43,208 nucleotides of DNA from Cellulomonas sp. ACRRI (GCF_022346185.1 NZ_JAKRMS010000019.1:1-43208); one strand, 5' to 3'. Counted from the stretch's first letter, positions 17,568 through 26,371 are shown. Program-made: numbers and translations. The notes: generated from the sequence alone by a model not told the origin.

Positions 17568-17633
17568 CGCCGAGACGGCAACTCTCGGCTCTGGCGACCC
17601 GTGCCCGCACAGTCGAGAGTTGCCATCTCGGCG
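17568..17633. terminator. Long hairpin C between convergent genes
   Basis: A 20-bp stem (17568-17587 with 17614-17633) has one G-U wobble position and a 26-nt loop that can pair a little further. It lies between the S4-domain gene and the ArsR-type gene. The arms contain CGCCGAGA and CAACTCTCG. It is probably a bidirectional terminator of the same style as the other long hairpins here. Confidence 0.7.
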
Positions 17634-17647
17634 AGAGGCGGGTCGGG

Positions 17648-18490
17648 TCAGCGTGGGGCGAGGGCGCGGTAGCGCGGGAGCAGGGCGGTGAAGCGCGCGT
17701 CCCAGTCGCGGGGCTCGGCACCGACGACGGCGTCCGCCAGCCGGTCCAGGGACGTGTGCCAGCCCGCGCCGTAGCCGATCGCCTGCGCGTCCTCGAGCCG
17801 GGTGTGCACCAGCAGCAGCACCGCGCCCTCCCCCGGCGCGCCCGCCTCCACGCGGATCTCGACCTCGCTCGGCTCCTCGCCGGGGAACCGCCACTCGACG
17901 GCGAACGACCGGGGCGGGTCGCACGACCGCACCACGCCCGTCGCGTTCTGGTCGGAGCCGGGCTCGTCGGCGCCCATCCGGAGCTCGTACGACCCGCCCG
18001 GCGTCAGGTCGCCGAGCACCGGCCCGAGCCAGCGCGCCAGCCGCTCCGGCGTCGTCACCGCGTCCCAGAGGTCCGCGGCGTCCGTGGGGTACGACCGGCG
18101 GAACGTCACCGACGCCTCGCCGCCCAGCCGCAACGCCCCGAGCGGGCTCGTCCCGGCGGCTCCCGGGCCCGCCCCGCCGCGCTCCCGGCGCCCGCGCGCG
18201 ACCTCCGTGCCCAGCGCGTCGAGCCGCTGGTCCCAGAACCGCCGGACGCCGCCGACCCAGGCCTGCACGTCGTCGAGCGCCTCGGGCCGGACGGCGTACA
18301 GCCGCCGGGCTCCGTCGGGCTCGGCGGTGAGCAGCCCCGCCTCGCGCAGCACGCGCAGGTGCCGGGACGCGGCGGGCTGGCTGATGCCGAACTCGGCGCC
18401 GACCGCCGCGGCGAGCTCACCCGCGGGGCGCGACCCGTCGGCGAGCAGCTCCACGAGCCGCCGCCGCACCGGGTCCCCCAACGCGTCCAT
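17648..18490 (-). CDS. ArsR-type regulator fused to an SRPBCC/AHSA1 domain
   Basis: 280 residues. The N-terminal winged helix (about 1-90) starts MDALGDPVRRRLVELLADGS and contains SQPAASRHLRVLREAGL, typical of ArsR repressors without the metal cysteines. A linker leads to an SRPBCC (AHSA1/START-like) domain (about 125-275) with FRRSYPTDAADLWDAVTTPE, LARWLGP and a C-terminal GWHTSLDRLAD. SRPBCC folds bind hydrophobic ligands, so this could be a one-component ligand-sensing repressor. It probably controls itself through the palindrome at 18519-18534. I use the ATG at 18490; a GTG at 18499 is possible. No target gene in the same operon is evident. Confidence 0.85.
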   Translation of the reverse strand: MDALGDPVRRRLVELLADGSRPAGELAAAVGAEFGISQPAASRHLRVLREAGLLTAEPDGARRLYAVRPEALDDVQAWVGGVRRFWDQRLDALGTEVARGRRERGGAGPGAAGTSPLGALRLGGEASVTFRRSYPTDAADLWDAVTTPERLARWLGPVLGDLTPGGSYELRMGADEPGSDQNATGVVRSCDPPRSFAVEWRFPGEEPSEVEIRVEAGAPGEGAVLLLVHTRLEDAQAIGYGAGWHTSLDRLADAVVGAEPRDWDARFTALLPRYRALAPR

Positions 18491-18518
18491 CACCTGCACA
18501 CCACGTACGTTTCCACCC

Positions 18519-18534
18519 TGCGTTATATAACGCA
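18519..18534. promoter_or_regulatory. Palindromic operator over the ArsR-type promoter
   Basis: TGCGTTATATAACGCA is a perfect 16-bp palindrome, unusually AT-rich here. It contains TATAAC (18522-18527, minus strand), a good -10 about 30 nt before the ATG. A repressor dimer bound here would block its own promoter. Confidence 0.75.
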
Positions 18535-18545
18535 AGGGTTAACAA

Positions 18546-18611
18546 CGCCGAGTCTCCACGTCGCGTCTGCGTCGCGACGCCGCGCCACAGACGCGACGTG
18601 GAGACTCGGCG
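18546..18611. terminator. Long perfect hairpin D behind dnaE
   Basis: A perfect 24-bp stem (18546-18569 with 18588-18611) has an 18-nt loop that itself contains GTCGCGAC. It lies downstream of dnaE and upstream of the ArsR-type promoter, so it most likely ends the dnaE message. It shares GCCGAGTCTCC, CAGACGCGA and GGAGACTCGG with hairpin A. Confidence 0.75.
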
Positions 18612-18658
18612 AACAGGCGAGCGCGAGCGAGCGCGGCCCGGGCCGCGCCGCGCGCGCG

Positions 18659-21600
18659 TCAGACCGGGACCGGGGTCGCCGTCTGGAGGCAGCCCGGGCC
18701 GAGGAGCGCCTTGAGGTCGCCGTACAGGGCGGGCGACCGCTCGACCCGCCAGCCGTCGCTCGGCACCACCAGCGACCGCCGGCCGTTGGCGCGCGCCACG
18801 CGCAGGTGCAGCTCCGTCATGCCGGGGTGGGTCTTCATCACCTCGAGCAGCCGGTCCACCACGGGCGGCGTCAGCCGCGCCTCGGACAGCGTCACCACGA
18901 CGGGCGCGTCGGCCACGGCCGACAGGTCGGGCAGCGACACCTCCATCGCCTGCAGCTGCATCGCGTCGTCCCGGCGGCGCACCCGCCCGCGGACCACGAT
19001 GACGGCGTCCTCGGCGAGCACGGTCGAGTAGGCCAGGTAGGTCTCGCCGAAGAACATGATCTCGACGGAGCCCTCCATGTCCTCCAGCGTCACGGCGGCC
19101 CACGGGTTGCCCTGCTTGGACATCTTGCGCTGCAGCGAGGTGATCAGGCCGGCCACGACGACGGTCGAGCCGTCGGGGCGCGCCTCGTCCGCGTTGAGCG
19201 TCGCGATCGAGACGTCGGCGGCGGCCGACAGCACGTGCTCCAGGCCCGACAGCGGGTGGTCGGAGACGTACAGGCCGAGCATCTCCCGCTCGAACTGCAG
19301 GCGCTGCTTCTTGTCCCAGTCCGGGACGTCCGGCACCTGGACCGAGAACCCGGGGCCGTCGTCGGTGCCGAGGTCGGCGAACAGGTCGAACTGGCCCTCC
19401 GCCTCCTTGCGCTTGACGCCGATGACCGACTCGACGGCCTGCTCGTGCACGAGCAGCAGGGCGCGGCGCGCGTGGCCGAGCGAGTCGAACGCGCCGGCCT
19501 TGATCAGCGACTCGATGGTCCGCTTGTTGCAGACGACGGCCGGCACCTTGTCGAGGAAGTCCGTGAACGACGTGAAGTCGCCCTTCTCCTCCCGGGTGCG
19601 GACGATCGCCTCGACCACGTTGGCGCCGACGTTGCGGACGGCGGTGAGGCCGAACCGGATGTCGTCGCCGACGGCGGTGAACAGCGCCGACGAGGAGTTG
19701 ACGTCCGGCGGCAGGACGGTGATGCCCATGCGGCGGCACTCGCCGAGGTACAGCGCGGACTTGTCCTTGTCGTCGCCGACCGAGGTCAGCAGGCCCGCCA
19801 TGTACTCGGTCGGGTAGTTCGCCTTGAGGAACGCGGTCCAGTAGGAGACGACGCCGTACCCGGCGGAGTGCGCCTTGTTGAAGGCGTAGCCGGCGAACGG
19901 GACGAGCGTGTCCCACACGGCCTGGATCGCGGGCTTGGAGTAGCCGCGCTCCTTCATGCCGGCCTCGAAGGGGACGAACTCCTTGTCGAGGATCTCCTTC
20001 TTCTTCTTGCCCATCGCGCGGCGCAGCAGGTCGGCCTGGCCGAGCGAGTAGCCGGCGAGCACCTGGGCGGCCTTCTGCACCTGCTCCTGGTACACGATGA
20101 GGCCGTAGGTGCCGTCGAGGACCTCCGCCAGGGGCTCCTCGAGCTCCGGGTGGATGGGCGTGATCGGCTGCAGGCCGTTCTTGCGCAGCGCGTAGTTCGT
20201 GTGCGAGTTCATGCCCATCGGGCCGGGCCGGTACAGGGCGATGACCGCGGAGATGTCCTCGAAGTTGTCGGGGCGCATCTGGCGCAGCAGGGACCGCATG
20301 GGGCCGCCGTCGAGCTGGAACACGCCGAGGGTGTCGCCCCGGGCGAGCAGCTCGTACGTCGGCTTGTCGTCGAGCTCGATGTCCTCGAGCTCGATCGGCG
20401 GTTTGCCGTTCATCGTGATGTTGCGCAGGGCGTCGTCGAGGATGGTCAGGTTCCGCAGCCCGAGGAAGTCCATCTTGATCAGGCCGAGGCCCTCGGACGT
20501 CGGGTAGTCGAACTGCGTGATGACCGCGCCGTCCTGCGGCCGCTTCATGATCGGGATGATGTCGATCAGCGGCTCGCTGGACATGATGACGCCGGCGGCG
20601 TGCACGCCCCACTGCCGCTTGAGGTTCTCCAGGCCGCGGGCGGTCTCGAGGACGCGCTGCGCCTCGGGGTCCGCGGCGACGACCTGGCGGAACTCCTCGG
20701 CCTCGGCGTAGCGGGGGTGCTCCGGGTCGTACATGCCGGACAGCGGGATGTCCTTGCCCATGACGGGCGGCGGCATCGCCTTGGTGAGCTTCTCCCCCAT
20801 CGCGAACGGGAAGCCCAGCACGCGCGAGGAGTCCTTGAGGGCCTGCTTGGCCTTGATCGTGCCGTAGGTGACGATCTGCGCCACGCGGTCGTCGCCGTAC
20901 TTGTCGGTGACGTACCGGATGACCTCGCCGCGCCGGCGCTCGTCGAAGTCGACGTCGACGTCGGGCCAGGACACCCGCTCGGGGTTGAGGAACCGCTCGA
21001 AGATGAGCCCGTGCCGCAGCGGGTCGAGCTCGGTGATGCCCATGGCGTACGAGGCCATCGACCCCGCGGCGGAGCCACGGCCGGGGCCGACGCGGATGCC
21101 CTGCTCGCGCGCCCACTTGATGAAGTCGGCGACCACGAGGAAGTAGCCGGAGAAGCCGAGCTGCACGATGACGCCGGTCTCGTACTCCGCCTGCTTGCGC
21201 ACGTCGTCCGGGACGGACCCGTGGTACCGCCGCTGCAGGCCGCGCTCGACCTCCTTGATGAACCAGGAGTTCTCGTCCTCGCCGTCCGGGACGGGGAACC
21301 GCGGCATGTAGTTGGCGCCGGTCGGGAACTCGACCTCGCACCGCTCGGCGATGAGCACGGTGTTGTCGACCGCCTCGGGCAGCTCCGCCCAGGTGCGGCG
21401 CATCTCCGCCGCGGACTTCACGTAGTACCCGTCGCCGCCGAAGGCGAACCGGGAGCCGCCCTGGTCGTAGGTCGGCTCGTCGAGGGTGGAACCGGACTGC
21501 ACGGCGAGCAGCACCTCGTGCGCGTGCGCGTCGTCCTTGGTCGTGTAGTGCAGGTCGTTGGTGGCGACGAGCGGCGCGCCGATCTGCTCGGCCAGGCGGA

Positions 21601-22237
21601 TGAGGTCCTTGATGGTCCGGCGCTCGATCTCGAGCCCGTGGTCCATCACCTCGACGAAGAAGTTCTCCTTGCCGAAGATGTCCTGCAGCTCGCCCGCCGC
21701 GCGCACCGCCTCGTCCCAGTGGCCGAGCCGGAGCCGGGTCTGCACCTCGCTGGAGGGGCAGCCCGACGTGGCGATCAGCCCCTCGGAGTACGTCTGCAGC
21801 AGCTCGCGGTCCATGCGCGGCCACTTGCCCATCTGGCCGTCCAGGGACGCCAGCGACCCCATCCGGAACAGGTTGTGCATGCCCTCGGTGGTGCGCGACA
21901 GCAGCGTCATGTGCGTGTACGCACCGCGCGCGGAGACGTCGTCGGACGCCTGGTGCGCCTCGCCCCAGCGCACGCGCGTCTGGTCGAACCGGGACGTGCC
22001 CGGGGTGACGTACGCCTCGACGCCGATGATCGGCTTGATGCCGAGCTTGCGGGCCTGGGAGTAGAAGTCGAACGCGCCGAACAGGTACCCGTGGTCGGTG
22101 ATCGCCATCGCCGTCTGGCCGAGGCGCTGGGCCTCCGCGAGCATCTCCCCGACCCGCGCCGCGCCGTCCAGCATCGAGTACTCGGAGTGGACGTGCAGGT
22201 GGACGAAGTCGGACCCGTTGCTGCCACCTGATGCCAT
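18659..22237 (-). CDS. dnaE: DNA polymerase III alpha subunit
   Basis: The replicative polymerase, 1192 residues, normal for DnaE1. The PHP domain starts at once with FVHLHVHSEYSMLDG (H13, H15), which in mycobacteria gives proofreading. The palm carries PDVDVDFDERRRGEV around residue 425 with the catalytic aspartates. The finger, beta-clamp-binding and C-terminal OB regions follow (GLITSLQRKMSKQG in the OB fold). I start at the ATG 22235-22237, which is 7 nt after a TAGGAT -10, and the conserved N-terminus follows; ATGs further upstream are less likely. Confidence 0.97.
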   Translation of the reverse strand: MASGGSNGSDFVHLHVHSEYSMLDGAARVGEMLAEAQRLGQTAMAITDHGYLFGAFDFYSQARKLGIKPIIGVEAYVTPGTSRFDQTRVRWGEAHQASDDVSARGAYTHMTLLSRTTEGMHNLFRMGSLASLDGQMGKWPRMDRELLQTYSEGLIATSGCPSSEVQTRLRLGHWDEAVRAAGELQDIFGKENFFVEVMDHGLEIERRTIKDLIRLAEQIGAPLVATNDLHYTTKDDAHAHEVLLAVQSGSTLDEPTYDQGGSRFAFGGDGYYVKSAAEMRRTWAELPEAVDNTVLIAERCEVEFPTGANYMPRFPVPDGEDENSWFIKEVERGLQRRYHGSVPDDVRKQAEYETGVIVQLGFSGYFLVVADFIKWAREQGIRVGPGRGSAAGSMASYAMGITELDPLRHGLIFERFLNPERVSWPDVDVDFDERRRGEVIRYVTDKYGDDRVAQIVTYGTIKAKQALKDSSRVLGFPFAMGEKLTKAMPPPVMGKDIPLSGMYDPEHPRYAEAEEFRQVVAADPEAQRVLETARGLENLKRQWGVHAAGVIMSSEPLIDIIPIMKRPQDGAVITQFDYPTSEGLGLIKMDFLGLRNLTILDDALRNITMNGKPPIELEDIELDDKPTYELLARGDTLGVFQLDGGPMRSLLRQMRPDNFEDISAVIALYRPGPMGMNSHTNYALRKNGLQPITPIHPELEEPLAEVLDGTYGLIVYQEQVQKAAQVLAGYSLGQADLLRRAMGKKKKEILDKEFVPFEAGMKERGYSKPAIQAVWDTLVPFAGYAFNKAHSAGYGVVSYWTAFLKANYPTEYMAGLLTSVGDDKDKSALYLGECRRMGITVLPPDVNSSSALFTAVGDDIRFGLTAVRNVGANVVEAIVRTREEKGDFTSFTDFLDKVPAVVCNKRTIESLIKAGAFDSLGHARRALLLVHEQAVESVIGVKRKEAEGQFDLFADLGTDDGPGFSVQVPDVPDWDKKQRLQFEREMLGLYVSDHPLSGLEHVLSAAADVSIATLNADEARPDGSTVVVAGLITSLQRKMSKQGNPWAAVTLEDMEGSVEIMFFGETYLAYSTVLAEDAVIVVRGRVRRRDDAMQLQAMEVSLPDLSAVADAPVVVTLSEARLTPPVVDRLLEVMKTHPGMTELHLRVARANGRRSLVVPSDGWRVERSPALYGDLKALLGPGCLQTATPVPV

Positions 22238-22244
22238 GCGAGCC

Positions 22245-22250
22245 ATCCTA
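22245..22250 (-). promoter_or_regulatory. -10 element for leaderless dnaE
   Basis: TAGGAT on the minus strand, 7 nt before the dnaE ATG, in the short gap to rluD. dnaE thus seems to have its own promoter in addition to any read-through. Confidence 0.65.
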
Positions 22251-22313
22251 GGTCGAGGCCCCGACACGCCGGCACCGCCCCGCCGCGGCCCGGCGGACGT
22301 CACACCGCGGGGT

Positions 22314-23249
22314 TCAGCGGTACCCGTCCCGCAGCGTCTCCAGCGCGTGCGACAGGTCCGCCGGGTACTCGCTCGTGACCTCCAGGTGCCGCCCGTCGGC
22401 GGGGTGGGCGAAGCCCAGCCGGACCGCGTGCAGCCACTGCCGGGTCAGCCCGACGCGCTGCGCGAGGGCCGGGTCCGCGCCGTAGGTGAGGTCCCCGACC
22501 AGCGGGTGCCGCAGCGCCTGGAAGTGCACCCGGATCTGGTGGGTGCGGCCGGTCTCGAGGTGCACCTCGCACAGCGACGCGGCGGGCAGCATCTCGAGCA
22601 CCTCGTAGTGCGTCACCGACGGCTTGCCCTCGGCCGTCACCGCGAACTTCCAGTCCTGGCTGGGGTGCCGCCCGATCGGGGCGTCGATCGTCCCCGTGGT
22701 GGGCTCCGGGTGGCCCTGGGCGAGCGCGTGGTAGACCTTGTCGACCGTGCGCTCCTTGAAGGCGCGCTTGAGCACCGTGTACGCGTGCTCGCTCTTGGCG
22801 ACGACCATGAGGCCCGAGGTGCCGACGTCCAGCCGGTGCACGACGCCCTGGCGCTCGGCGGCGCCCGACGTCGAGATCCGGTAGCCACGGGCCGCCAGCA
22901 CGCCGACGACGGTCGGGCCGGTCCAGCCCGGCGACGGGTGGGCCGCGACGCCGACGGGCTTGTCGACCACGACGACGTCGTCGTCCTCGTAGGCCACGCG
23001 CAGCCCGGGCACGTCGTCCTCGGTCGGCACCGTGGACACCTCGGCGACCGCCGGCAGCTCGACCTCGAGCCACGCGTCCCCGGGCAGCCGGGCCGACTTG
23101 CCCACCGCGACGCCGTCGACGCGCACGTGGCCGGCCTCGGCGAGCTCCGCCGCGCGGGTGCGGGAGAGCCCGAGCATGCGGGACAGCGCCGCGTCGACGC
23201 GCTCGCCGGCCAGGGCGTCCGGGACGGGCAGGGTGCGGACGTCAGCCAT
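22314..23249 (-). CDS. rluD: Large-subunit rRNA pseudouridine synthase, RluD type
   Basis: 311 residues. An N-terminal S4 domain (about 14-60: [20 protein letters not shown]) precedes the RluA/RluD catalytic domain with [11 protein letters not shown], catalytic Asp141. It isomerises uridines of 23S rRNA; the target positions 1911/1915/1917 are known for E. coli RluD and are assumed here. The ATG lies within the end of lspA (8-nt overlap including the TGA), so the genes are translationally coupled. RluD next to LspA is a common pairing across bacteria. Confidence 0.95.
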   Translation of the reverse strand: MADVRTLPVPDALAGERVDAALSRMLGLSRTRAAELAEAGHVRVDGVAVGKSARLPGDAWLEVELPAVAEVSTVPTEDDVPGLRVAYEDDDVVVVDKPVGVAAHPSPGWTGPTVVGVLAARGYRISTSGAAERQGVVHRLDVGTSGLMVVAKSEHAYTVLKRAFKERTVDKVYHALAQGHPEPTTGTIDAPIGRHPSQDWKFAVTAEGKPSVTHYEVLEMLPAASLCEVHLETGRTHQIRVHFQALRHPLVGDLTYGADPALAQRVGLTRQWLHAVRLGFAHPADGRHLEVTSEYPADLSHALETLRDGYR

Positions 23250-23961
23250 CGGCGCGCCCGCTCCCGGCCGCGTCGCCGGCCGCGTCACCGGCCCCGTCGG
23301 TCGCGGCGTCCTCCGCCGCCGGCTCCTCGCGGCGCTCGCGCGTCCCGTCGAGCCGCACGCCCATGAGGGACAGCAGCATGAGCAGGCCCGCGGCGGCCAC
23401 GATCGCGATGTCCGCGACGTTCCCGACGAACAGGTCGCCGTACGCGATGAAGTCCACGACGTGCCCCACGAAGACGCCCGGCTCGCGGATCAGGCGGTCG
23501 ACCAGGTTGCCGAGCGCGCCGCCGAGCAGCAGGCCCAGCGCGATCGTCCAGCCCGTCGACCCGAGCCGCCGGGACACCCGGACGATCACCACGACGACGG
23601 TGATGGCCACGACCGTCAGCAGCCAGGTCGTGCCGGTGGCCAGCCCGAGCGCGGCGCCCGGGTTGAACAGCAGCTGCAGGCCGAGCAGGTCGCCGAGCAC
23701 GGGGTGCCGGACGCCCTCGTCCAGGCCGGCGAGCGCCCAGGCCTTGGTCGCCTGGTCGAGCACCAGCGTCACCGCGGCGAGGGCGACCAGCGTGGCGACG
23801 AGGCGCCGACGGCGCGCCGGCGCGACGACCACGGGGGTCGAGGCGGGCGCCTGGGGCGCACCGGCCCCGGGCGCGGCGGGGTGGGACGCGGGCGGCACGG
23901 GGGCGGCGGACGCGGCGTCGCGGCGCGCGTCGTCGGCCGCGGGGCCGGAGGTGGCGGACAT
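23242..23961 (-). CDS. lspA: Signal peptidase II (lipoprotein signal peptidase)
   Basis: 239 residues; this aspartyl protease in the membrane removes lipoprotein signal peptides such as that of the protease at 6189. Four membrane spans and both catalytic blocks are present: [11 protein letters not shown] and [13 protein letters not shown] [10 protein letters not shown] Pro/Ala-rich cytoplasmic extension of about 60 residues precedes the first span, and a charged tail of about 35 residues follows the last; the core family length is near 160. The ATG at 23961 is 8 nt after TAGACT. Operon with rluD. Confidence 0.96.
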   Translation of the reverse strand: MSATSGPAADDARRDAASAAPVPPASHPAAPGAGAPQAPASTPVVVAPARRRRLVATLVALAAVTLVLDQATKAWALAGLDEGVRHPVLGDLLGLQLLFNPGAALGLATGTTWLLTVVAITVVVVIVRVSRRLGSTGWTIALGLLLGGALGNLVDRLIREPGVFVGHVVDFIAYGDLFVGNVADIAIVAAAGLLMLLSLMGVRLDGTRERREEPAAEDAATDGAGDAAGDAAGSGRADG

Positions 23962-23969
23962 CGCGCAGG

Positions 23970-23975
23970 AGTCTA
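23970..23975 (-). promoter_or_regulatory. -10 element for lspA
   Basis: TAGACT on the minus strand, 8 nt before the ATG; no ribosome site, so a leaderless or nearly leaderless start. Confidence 0.55.
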
Positions 23976-23998
23976 CGGGCGCACGGGGCCCCGGACGC

Positions 23999-24035
23999 AC
24001 GACGGCCCCCCGGCGTCGCGCCGGGGGGCCGTCGT
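23999..24035 (-). terminator. Strong hairpin behind the DksA/TraR-type gene
   Basis: A 17-bp perfect GC-rich stem (23999-24015 with 24019-24035) has a 3-nt loop and lies 22 nt after the stop of the zinc-finger gene. No T run follows. Confidence 0.85.
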
Positions 24036-24056
24036 CACGCGGTCGATCGCGAGGCG

Positions 24057-24515
24057 TCAGCGGCGCTCCTCGCGCTGCTTGCACGACACGCACAGGGTCG
24101 CCCGCGGGAACGCCTGCACGCGCGCCTTGCCGATCGCCTCGCCGCAGGAGTCGCAGCGGCCGAACGTGCCGGCGTCGATGCGGGCCAGGGCGCGCGTGGT
24201 CTGCTCGAGCATGTCCCGGGTGTTGTTCACCAGCGTGAGCTCGTGCTCGCGCTCGAGCGCGCTGGAGCCGGAGTCCGCCTGGTCGTCGCCCGCGCCGTCA
24301 CCCGAGTTGCGGAGCAGGTTCGACAGCTCCTCGTCGGCGGCGGCGAGCTCGGAGGTCAGGCGGTCGATCTCGCTGATCAGCTCGGTGGCGACCTCCTGCA
24401 CCTCCTGCTCGGTCCAGGGCTCCTCACCGGCGCGGACCGGGAACCGGGTGGCCGCGTCCGTCAGGTCGGGCAGCGGTCGGGCAGCGGGCGCGTCGAGCGA
24501 GTCGTTGATGGCCAC
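24057..24515 (-). CDS. DksA/TraR-type zinc-finger protein
   Basis: 152 residues. A long helical region (about 34-110) is followed by a C4 zinc finger C121-x-x-C124 ... C142-x-x-C145 (CDSCGEAIGK, ATLCVSC). This is the TraR/DksA family, which in proteobacteria inserts into the RNA polymerase secondary channel. The actinobacterial members have the finger but their effect on polymerase is unclear. Acidic residues in the coiled-coil tip are not evident as DxxDxA. The GTG start has a GAGGA ribosome site with 6 nt spacing. It is followed by a strong terminator and flanked upstream by the divIVA terminator, so it is a single-gene unit. Confidence 0.9.
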   Translation of the reverse strand: MAINDSLDAPAARPLPDLTDAATRFPVRAGEEPWTEQEVQEVATELISEIDRLTSELAAADEELSNLLRNSGDGAGDDQADSGSSALEREHELTLVNNTRDMLEQTTRALARIDAGTFGRCDSCGEAIGKARVQAFPRATLCVSCKQREERR

Positions 24516-24576
24516 GTCGGGTCCTCTTTCCTCAGATGAGTCCGCAGAGACTAATCGCCCGTGACCTGGACGCACA

Positions 24577-24609
24577 ACACACCACGCCCGAGAGCCGGGC
24601 GTGGTGTGT
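24577..24609 (-). terminator. divIVA terminator hairpin
   Basis: A 14-bp perfect stem (24577-24590 with 24596-24609) with a 5-nt loop lies 25 nt after the divIVA stop. Confidence 0.85.
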
Positions 24610-24633
24610 CGTGGGTGACGAGCGTGCGATCCG

Positions 24634-25290
24634 TCAGACGGACGGGGTGGCACCCTGGGCGCCGCGCTGCGGGAGCGCGCTCGCCCGGTTGTCGAGGTCG
24701 CCGAGCAGGTTCTCGAGGTAGCTCTTGAGGCGGGTGCGGTAGTCGCGCTCGAAGACGCGCAGCTCGTCGATCTTCCGCTCGAGGATCGACCGCTCCTGCT
24801 CCAGCTCCGAGAGCGTGCGGGCCGAGGTCTCCTCCGCCTCGCGGACGATGCGCTGGGCCTGGCCCTTCGCCTCGTTGACGATGCGGTCGCCCTCCTCCTG
24901 GCCGCTGCGCACGTAGTCGTCGTGCAGCTTCTGGGCGAGGGCGAGCATGCCGGTGGCCGACTCGGGCTCGCTCTGCCGCTGCGGCGCGACCGGCGCGGTG
25001 GCGACCGGGGCCGGCGCCGGGGCGGCGGCCGGGACCGGGGCGGGCGCGGGCTTCTCGGCCTCCGGCTTCGGCGCCTGGGCGGCCTGCGCCCCCTGGCGGC
25101 TCAGCTCGGCGATCCGGCGCTCGGCCGCGGCGAGCTTGGACTTGAGGTCCTCGTTCTCGCTCTGGGTCTCCCGGAGGGTGTTCACGACCTCGTCGAGGAA
25201 GTCGTCGACCTCGTCCTGGTCGTACCCCTCGCGGAACTTCGTCGCCTGGAACTTCTTGTTCAGGACGTCGTCTGCTGTCAGCAGTGCCAT
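24634..25290 (-). CDS. divIVA: DivIVA / Wag31 polar growth protein
   Basis: 218 residues. The N-terminal membrane-binding DivIVA domain (1-60) has KFREGYDQDEVDDFLDEVV, a coiled coil follows, then an Ala/Pro linker (about 72-107) and a second coiled coil (115-205). In actinobacteria this protein marks the cell poles and directs peripheral peptidoglycan synthesis. ATG start with AGAGGTG ribosome site. It is the last gene of the division cluster. A TACGGT -10 candidate lies at 25353-25358, giving it its own promoter. Confidence 0.96.
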   Translation of the reverse strand: MALLTADDVLNKKFQATKFREGYDQDEVDDFLDEVVNTLRETQSENEDLKSKLAAAERRIAELSRQGAQAAQAPKPEAEKPAPAPVPAAAPAPAPVATAPVAPQRQSEPESATGMLALAQKLHDDYVRSGQEEGDRIVNEAKGQAQRIVREAEETSARTLSELEQERSILERKIDELRVFERDYRTRLKSYLENLLGDLDNRASALPQRGAQGATPSV

Positions 25291-25352
25291 CGTCGTCACC
25301 TCTTCGGTCGTACTGGGTCGAGCCGGTGGCAGTCCGCCGACCACCTCGGGCC

Positions 25353-25358
25353 ACCGTA
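25353..25358 (-). promoter_or_regulatory. Candidate divIVA -10 element
   Basis: TACGGT on the minus strand in the 157-nt gap between yggT and divIVA, about 60 nt before the start codon. Little else is visible in that gap. Confidence 0.45.
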
Positions 25359-25447
25359 GCGGACATTCCGGTTTGTGCACGCGACCCGGTCGGCGGGGCG
25401 CGGGCGGGTGCCGGCCGCCGGGCCGGCGAGCTGCGCGCGGGTGCGCG

Positions 25448-25738
25448 TCATGCGGCGAGCGCCCCCAGCAGCGAGAGCAGGAACGAGCAGCCGAGCATGA
25501 GCACGAGGAACGCCAGGTCGAGGCGCACCGAGCCCAGGGTCAGCGGCGGGATGAGCCGCCGCAGGGCGCGCAGCGGCGGGTCGGTCACGGAGTACGTGAT
25601 CTCCGCGACGACGAGCGCCGCGCCGCGCGGGCGCCACTCCCGCGCGAAGTACTGCACCCAGTCGAGGACGAGGCGCACGAGCAGGACCAGGATGAAGGCC
25701 AGGACGACGATCTGCAGCAGGCCGAGGACGAGGGTCAC
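25448..25738 (-). CDS. YggT-family membrane protein
   Basis: 96 residues with two hydrophobic segments (about 1-22 and 73-95) around a short loop with SVTDPPLRALRRLIPP, the hallmark of the YggT family. The role is unclear; the constant place between sepF and divIVA points to membrane or division functions. GTG start, 24 nt after sepF. Confidence 0.93.
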   Translation of the reverse strand: MTLVLGLLQIVVLAFILVLLVRLVLDWVQYFAREWRPRGAALVVAEITYSVTDPPLRALRRLIPPLTLGSVRLDLAFLVLMLGCSFLLSLLGALAA

Positions 25739-25762
25739 GCGTCCCAGTCTCCCCGATCCCCG

Positions 25763-26248
25763 TCAGCTCTGGTTGAAGAAGCCGGCGCGGGAGCCCTCGG
25801 GGGCGCGCCCGTCGCCGGTGATCTCCACCGACTGCGGCGACAGCAGGAAGACCTTGTTGGTCACCCGCTCGATCGCGCCGTGCAGGCCGAAGATCAGGCC
25901 GGCCGCGAAGTCCACCAGGCGCTTGGCGTCGGCGTCGTCCATGTCGGACAGGTTCATGATCACCGGGGTGTTCTCGCGGAACGCCTCGCCGATCTTGCGC
26001 GCGTCGTTGTACGAGCGCGGGTGGATCGTGGTGATCCGCCGCACCTCGCCGTCGTGCCGCGGCGCGGGGGCGGCGGCGGCGACGGGTCGCTCCGGCGCCG
26101 GCTCGCGGCGCAGCGGCGTGACCTCGGCCTCGTAGTCCTGTCCCACCGTCGCCTCCGGCTCGTCGTACTCGTCGACGTACTGGTCGTGCTCGCCCCGGTC
26201 GTCGGCAAGCCCGAGGTACAGCATGGTCTTGCGCAGCGCTCCGGCCAT
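25763..26248 (-). CDS. sepF: SepF, FtsZ membrane anchor
   Basis: 161 residues. An N-terminal amphipathic helix (MAGALRKTMLYLGL) binds the membrane, a disordered acidic linker follows (about 20-70), then the SepF core (75-150) with VIMNLSDMDDADAKRLVDF and GLIFGLHGAIERV. SepF tethers FtsZ in actinobacteria, which lack FtsA. I use the ATG with GGAG 8 nt upstream; a GTG 9 nt earlier is possible. A TAGCGT -10 at 26293-26298 suggests an own promoter. Confidence 0.95.
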   Translation of the reverse strand: MAGALRKTMLYLGLADDRGEHDQYVDEYDEPEATVGQDYEAEVTPLRREPAPERPVAAAAPAPRHDGEVRRITTIHPRSYNDARKIGEAFRENTPVIMNLSDMDDADAKRLVDFAAGLIFGLHGAIERVTNKVFLLSPQSVEITGDGRAPEGSRAGFFNQS

Positions 26249-26292
26249 CGCGATCACTCCATCCCCGAATTGCTCACATCTCCTGCGCCGTC

Positions 26293-26298
26293 ACGCTA
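26293..26298 (-). promoter_or_regulatory. Candidate sepF -10 element
   Basis: TAGCGT on the minus strand, preceded by ATTGC, about 45 nt before the sepF start. It lies in the 123-nt gap where yggS would be in other genomes. A small palindrome CGACACG-CGG-CGTGTCG lies at 26327-26343. Confidence 0.45.
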
Positions 26299-26371
26299 GC
26301 AATGCGCCTGGATGCGGCCGGGTTCCGACACGCGGCGTGTCGCCGTGTCGTGGACAGGATTTCCGGACATA

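Noticed and set aside
17756..22231. Plus-strand open frame of about 1490 codons opposite dnaE
   Set aside because: It mirrors dnaE and the ArsR-type gene, has Arg/Val/His-rich composition without any domain, and is a by-product of high GC on the antisense strand.
24577..24609. Member of the long-hairpin family
   Set aside because: Ordinary 14-bp terminator behind divIVA; it lacks the CGAGT ends and the long loop.
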